A stretch of 11,564 nucleotides of DNA from Euperipatoides rowelli (lineage: Eukaryota; Onychophora; Udeonychophora; Euonychophora; Peripatopsidae), in assembly GCA_003024985.2 (NCBI GenBank), contig PXIH01S0023796.1; one strand, written 5' to 3'. Position numbers and translations under genes: made by a program. Under the pieces are notes generated by a model. The model did no database searches, had not been told where the DNA came from, and saw nothing but the letters and a program-made list of their open reading frames with translations. Below, in pieces: positions 7,822-11,564 of the stretch. Within the stretch, counting starts at the first letter, position 1. The number at the start of each line of letters is the position of its first letter.

Positions 7822-7905
7822 AGGGATGATGGCTCAGTGGGATGAGCTGGGCTGCCTTAAGCTCCTTGGTGTCGGCATGATCCAGGTTCAAGGCTCATGC
7901 TGTCC
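7822..7905 (+). mobile_element. tRNA-derived SINE head (first copy)
   Basis: A tRNA-like segment with internal RNA polymerase III promoter boxes: TGGCTCAGTGGG at 7830-7841 fits the A box (TRGCNNAGYNGG), and GGTTCAAGGCT at 7885-7895 fits the B box. The start-to-start spacing is 55 bases. A D-arm can be folded: GCTC at 7832-7835 with GAGC at 7844-7847 around AGTGGGAT. An anticodon-arm-like pair (GGGCT/AGCTC) follows. The acceptor stem does not close well, so this is not a functional tRNA. The unrelated body probably continues downstream, possibly to about 8160, but the 3' end is unclear. The 88-codon minus-strand frame across 7857-8123 reads through this element and is taken as chance. Confidence 0.68.
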
Positions 7906-8645
7906 AACCCAAAATCCCAAATGTCTTTCTTTCTGAAAGACTGGGAGAGTAGGGTTCTATTCATCCAGTCAGAATGATCAAAGGACTTTGTAGTCACAAG
8001 ATATATGAATAAACAAGAGTAATAGTAGACCTTGGAATGAAGCAGATTATGCATCACTGATGTATCCAGTAAACGACTGCATGTAAAAATAATGTTGTTT
8101 CTCCCAAGATAGGCGGGGAACAAAGAGTCACATTCAGTAAGAACAAATCATACATAAACGATCTATCGCACCTAAAGTTTCATTCCCTAGTACATCATAC
8201 ACAAGTTATGTGATTTTACGAATAAAGATAAAGGAACCAAAATTAATTTGTTGTATTTCAGAGTGAGTTTGATATCTATACAAAAAATAGTTGAAATTTC
8301 TGTATATTGGTTAGGTGTGGTACTTCTCAACCAATCATCCTAGGACAATGTAGTTTGATTCACATAAAGCCCTGCTAAAGCAGATTCGATTGAGAATATT
8401 TAAGGTTCCCTTCTTGCCCTGGAAATTAATTTTTGAAAATTTAGTGTTTAAGGAGCTCCAAAGTTTGTTGGCCAACAGTATAGTAAACTTTGAATCTCTA
8501 AATATTCCAGAAACACCCTGAAATACATTTTAAAACTTATTGTAGCCGCTAGGTGGCTTCTTTTGCTAGTATTATATTTCACAGTTGTTTATTCTTGTGT
8601 ATACATTTCAGTCAAGAAAATTAATAACTCAATTTTGTCTTACAG
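7906..8645. other. Probable SINE body and end of the intron
   Basis: No gene. It starts with the likely non-tRNA body of the SINE. Further on are an inverted repeat CAAAGTTT (8459-8466) / AAACTTTG (8485-8492) with a TTGGCCAA palindrome in its loop, a CTCF-like word at 8546-8557, and the polypyrimidine and acceptor of exon B. Confidence 0.55.
8546..8557 (+). promoter_or_regulatory. CTCF-like core word
   Basis: CCGCTAGGTGGC resembles the core of the CTCF insulator motif (insect core AGGTGGC). It stands out in AT-rich sequence 90 bases before exon B. This rests on a single word match only. Confidence 0.25.
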
Positions 8646-8752
8646 GTGTCTCTGGTACCTATTAATGCATGGGGTTCTAAGGGCAGGCATATGTGTGGAG
8701 GAGTTCTTATTCATCCTCAGTGGGTCTTAACAGCTGCCCACTGTGTACAAAA
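8646..8752 (+). CDS. S1A serine protease, exon B (catalytic His)
   Basis: This internal exon encodes the catalytic-histidine segment of the same protease as 43-128. It lies between TCTTACAG (ends 8645) and the strong donor AA|GTAAGT at 8753, and reads 35 codons plus two bases. It begins VSLVPINAW, reaches [12 protein letters not shown] and then TAAHC, with the catalytic His at 8739-8741. The Cys residues at 8694-8696 and 8742-8744 are the pair that forms the Cys42-Cys58 disulfide in this family. Joined in phase 0 to exon A, the junction reads PWQ-VSL, as in known S1A enzymes. Between the Gln of PWQ and the first Cys there are 16 residues ([16 protein letters not shown]) against 11 in bovine chymotrypsin, so the 37-loop is longer and basic, as often seen in selective cascade proteases. 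The Asp and Ser of the triad are beyond the window. A digestive or an immune/clotting role cannot be separated on this evidence. Confidence 0.95.
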
Positions 8753-8862
8753 GTAAGTACAATAAATCGTATAATTTACACCAATAAAAATGAACTAAAA
8801 CATTAAAAACACAGTTTTATATATTTACAAATTTATATACCGTAACTATAACTTACATTACT

Positions 8863-9077
8863 TCTGTCTATCCATCTTCCCATCAACCTATCACCCATTC
8901 ACTCAACACTTGCTCACACACTCTGCTCACCAACCCACATGTCAATGTCTAGCCACTATCTATCATCCTATCACATATCTATTCATTTCCCTCCCTCTCT
9001 GTTTGCCTAACTACTTATCTATCTGCTTACCTCTGTTTATTTGCCTGCTAACCTTCCTAACTACTTACCTAACTTCA
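8863..9077. repeat. Degenerate CTAT/CTAC pyrimidine-rich tract
   Basis: About 215 bases strongly biased to C and T on the plus strand, with many CTAT, CTAC, CACC and CCTA words at near-tetranucleotide spacing. It looks like an old, mutated tetranucleotide microsatellite. A similar shorter tract lies at 10049-10113. Confidence 0.75.
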
Positions 9078-9406
9078 GTATAAGGGGCACTTATTAAATC
9101 CAATTAAGAACTACTGAGCTTAGAATACAACTCAGTGCATGTTGTTTACATCATTATTTGGCTTTAGTCAAGCATGTTAACCATTTATAATAATTTTGCA
9201 GTTGTGATCTTTAATTAGCATAATAGCCTACCCACATTTTGCCTCTTATTTGCCACTCTAAACTGACAAAATTTCACCTTATCCAATCTCATAATTTATC
9301 TGTCTAAATAAAGTCAAGAAATGTTTGTAATTTTTTTTTTCGATTTTATTGATAGAATCACATTTTGAGTAAAAGTTGTGAAGTATTGTTATTTCATACA
9401 CCAGAA

Positions 9407-9444
9407 TTAAATACTTGTTCCAAGATTGTGGAACAAGTATTTAA
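9407..9444. repeat. Perfect 16-bp hairpin, 6-nt loop
   Basis: TTAAATACTTGTTCCA, loop AGATTG, then the exact reverse complement TGGAACAAGTATTTAA. Complementarity stops sharply on both sides. The arms are too short for a standard microRNA precursor. It probably arose by a fold-back copying event or marks a small repeat; no function is evident. Confidence 0.92.
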
Positions 9445-10048
9445 AGTTCTATATCAGCATTCCACATCTATGTTGATTACCAGAGTTAAATGTTTAATAT
9501 TAGCCAAGTGAAACAATTGGTGGAATTTGTTGCAGTCCCGTCACCTGTGTAACTTAAGTTATTAATTTCACCTACAAAGTTGATGAAGACATCCAGTTAG
9601 TAGATCATTATTTTGTTTTTGAAATTGGCATTCAAGAAATTCAAAATGTTTACTACAAAAGATGATGGAGCTTCATTTTCAAAACTCATTCAAATATCAC
9701 TTCTGACACAGAAATAGCTGCAAATGACTCATTATTGTTGTCAATTTAGACAAGAAGCTCAGAAGACAATATGTACAATACAAGAACTATTAATCCAAGT
9801 TTGGATGATTGTTTGTAACAAATGACATCCTGCAAACACTTGTAAATTTTAGAAGCATTTTCCTTTTGTTGAAAAAATGTCATTTATTTTCTATCTCTTA
9901 CAGTAAAAATACCATCCTAAGGCACCCCTTTACCCTTTTGTTTAGGATAAATGTTCCATAGGGTTTGTACACTTACTATAGGCCTACCTCTGATCACTTC
10001 ATGTAAGTTTCTGTTGCTATTGAAAATAGTATGACCTGGGAGGCAAAA

Positions 10049-10113
10049 TCTACCTACCAATCTATTTACCTACATACCTAACTCCCTTCCTGTTATCTAC
10101 CTACTAGCTATTA
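10049..10113. repeat. Second CTAC-type low-complexity tract
   Basis: Repeated CTACC and CCTA words with spacing like 8863-9077, on the same strand and 1.0 kb further on. It is probably an independent or duplicated decayed microsatellite. Confidence 0.65.
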
Positions 10114-10405
10114 AATTTAGAATCTGGAATTTGATATAAGAATAGTGGTTCTATGCTATTAAACTTATGGTAGATACAGCAAATTTTATATAGGTCTGCA
10201 CAAAAAGGTTTTTCTCTTTAGATAATTTAGACTTTTTGCTTGAAGTCCCATCACATTATTATAAGTGTAATAGTGGCATAAATTTTATTAAGAAGAATAA
10301 AAAAACAAAATATTTGCTTCTTAGTCCTAAATGGCCAGCCAGACATAGCCTCATTGTGTTTTAGTGTCTTCATTTGGTAAATATCCAACTGGGATTCCGT
10401 TTCAC

Positions 10406-10429
10406 AAAAAAAAAAAAAAAAAAAAAAAA
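10406..10429 (+). repeat. A24 run
   Basis: Twenty-four consecutive A after CGTTTCAC. It could be the tail of a retroposed copy on the plus strand, but the preceding 200 bases show no element I recognise and no target duplication is apparent. Confidence 0.9.
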
Positions 10430-11290
10430 CAATTCTATAATAAATGTTAAAACAAAATGATTTCAGAAAATTCTTATTTACTGTTTTTGTTTAAATAAAT
10501 ATAATTGTATTTTTTTCCTTAGTAACATTTTTAAATTTACTGTATATTCCTGGAAACATATTATAGCCCTAATAGAATAGTTTATGGTCGCAGATAGAAT
10601 TTTTAAATCTAGTTGGCCTACATTTTAAATGGAATGTAAAAATAGTTATTTGTCTAGCTGATTATAATATAATCATCTTGTTTTATAAGATTAGGATATG
10701 AACCTAAAGTATTATTTATTTATTCTAGTGAAATAGGATATAACTAAATCTTAGACTGGCAGTCATTTAAAAAAAAAAGTATGAAATTGAAATTAGAACT
10801 CAGGATTCAGTAATTTTTTAAAAATCTTAGGGTTTAAATAAGGCTAATTTATAACCCTTAAATAAAAATATAGATGAATTACCATTCAGTTTTAGAAAGT
10901 AAGATGAAAGTTGAAGTAAAACACAGTAGAGGGATTCTATTTACTTATTGAAGACTAGGAATATTCTAAGTTTAATATCAATTGTCAATTTAGATTATGA
11001 AAATTTCAATCAAATTTTGCAAATAGAATTCTATAAAAAACAAAGTCATCATTCTAATGGAAAACTTATTAAGTACAGAATATAATTTTTGCTGTTCTAA
11101 TAACTGGTATAGGAAAACTATAGAATTCTTCAACACAACCATTTTGGATATTGTAGTCTTCACAATATTCTATTAGGTCAAATTCTGATCACTTTGACTC
11201 AATGGTGAAATTCAGTAAAACATAATGTTTGATTAGTATAAAATAATAATACATTAACAAAATTGTGTCCCATCCTTGTGGTGTGATCTG

Positions 11291-11446
11291 TAGCAATGCA
11301 GGTTGATTAAGCAAGATTGATGACATAAGCTGAGACATTTACAGGTTCACGTCTCAGTCGAGGGAGTTATGGAAAGGTTTTTTTTCCCTGGCTTCTACAT
11401 TTCACCAGGGTTTTTTAACCCAGTAGGCTGCCTAACCATCAGAACC
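11291..11446 (+). mobile_element. tRNA-like SINE (second copy, different family)
   Basis: TAGCAATGCAGG at 11291-11302 fits the A box with one mismatch. GGTTCACGTCTC at 11344-11355 is B-box-like, 53 bases later. CTGAGAC at 11330-11336 pairs with GTCTCAG at 11351-11357. After the tRNA-like part comes a body with a hairpin, CCCTGG at 11386-11391 with CCAGGG at 11405-11410, flanked by T runs, then AGGCTGCCT and CAGAACC. It differs in sequence from the copy at 7822. The tRNA start upstream of 11291 and the true 3' end are not certain. Confidence 0.55.
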
Positions 11447-11540
11447 GTAGTAGGAGAACAAGTAACGATTATGTTAGTAACTAGTTTGAAAACAGGTATC
11501 ATCTATTAAAATAAAAATTTCCTGTCAATGATGGGTCAAC

Positions 11541-11564
11541 GTACGCTGCCTCACTGTCAGAACC
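11541..11564 (+). repeat. Direct repeat of SINE body segment at window edge
   Basis: It matches 11423-11446 at 20 of 24 positions (shared GCTGCCT and TCAGAACC), 118 bases downstream. It may be the start of a second copy of the SINE body, cut by the window end, or an internal repeat of the element. Confidence 0.6.

Larger units (their letters stand above)
129..8645 (+). other. Phase-0 intron of the protease gene, 8.5 kb
   Basis: The intron runs from GTAGGC at 129 to TCTTACAG at 8645, between codons for Gln and Val. No frame inside it continues the protease. It contains fossils of at least four mobile elements of different classes (1872-3348, about 4081-4578, 5211-7425 and from 7822), which account for a large part of its length. 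Confidence 0.88.
8753..11564 (+). other. 5' part of the next protease intron
   Basis: It starts with the consensus donor GTAAGT at 8753. I searched it for the next S1A exon (NDIAL-type Asp segment) and found none, so the intron exceeds 2.8 kb. Contents: low-complexity pyrimidine tracts, a perfect hairpin, an A24 run and a SINE near the end. The stretch 9450-10040 and the stretch 10430-11280 hold no gene I can recognise. Confidence 0.8.

Noticed and set aside
7822-7905. Functional tRNA gene
   Set aside because: The boxes and D-arm fit, but the acceptor stem does not close and the T-arm is imperfect.
7857-8123. Longest ORF in the window, 88 codons, minus strand
   Set aside because: It reads antisense through the SINE head and its body, has no recognised domain, and its C-terminal part is the complement of the pol III boxes.
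9560-9870. Plus-strand frame pieces (for example near 9580-9650) tested as the next protease exon
   Set aside because: No S1A motif such as the catalytic Asp segment, and stops break the frame; composition is intron-like.

Overview
The window looks like an intron-dominated piece of an AT-rich animal genome, most likely an arthropod. Evidence: two short exons with GT/AG splice sites encode part of a chymotrypsin-like (S1A) serine protease. They are separated by an 8.5-kb intron filled with decayed invertebrate-type mobile elements. There is no long intact ORF, no prokaryotic operon layout and no CRISPR array. A recurring TAGGCCTA octamer and the type of transposon fossils fit an arthropod, perhaps a hemipteran, but the species assignment is a weak inference.

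Layout. 1-42 is the end of an upstream intron. 43-128 is protease exon A (Cys1-like Cys-Gly, activation site IR|VVNG, PWQ). 129-8645 is a phase-0 intron. 8646-8752 is exon B (CGG, TAAHC with the catalytic His). 8753-11564 is the 5' part of the next intron. The mature protease therefore starts in exon A, and the catalytic His lies 8.5 kb downstream in exon B. The Asp and Ser exons are outside the window.

The large intron holds, in order: unannotated AT-rich sequence (129-1871); a DNA-transposon remnant (1872-3348) with near-perfect 31-bp terminal inverted repeats, two inner copies of the terminal motif and a broken transposase-like reading frame whose C-terminus is triplicated by a 63-bp tandem repeat; a minus-strand coding fossil with a damaged CCHC zinc knuckle (about 4081-4578); a decayed Ty3/gypsy pol on the plus strand (about 5211-7425) where reverse transcriptase, RNase H, zinc-binding and integrase motifs can be followed in order through stops and frameshifts; and a tRNA-derived SINE head (from 7822). 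The second intron carries pyrimidine-rich low-complexity tracts, a perfect 16-bp hairpin, an A24 run and a second tRNA-like SINE near the window end.

The only functional gene is the protease. Everything else is sequence accumulated in its introns. The most interesting object is the 1872-3348 transposon, because its ends, its subterminal repeats and its transposase fragment can be linked in one small element.
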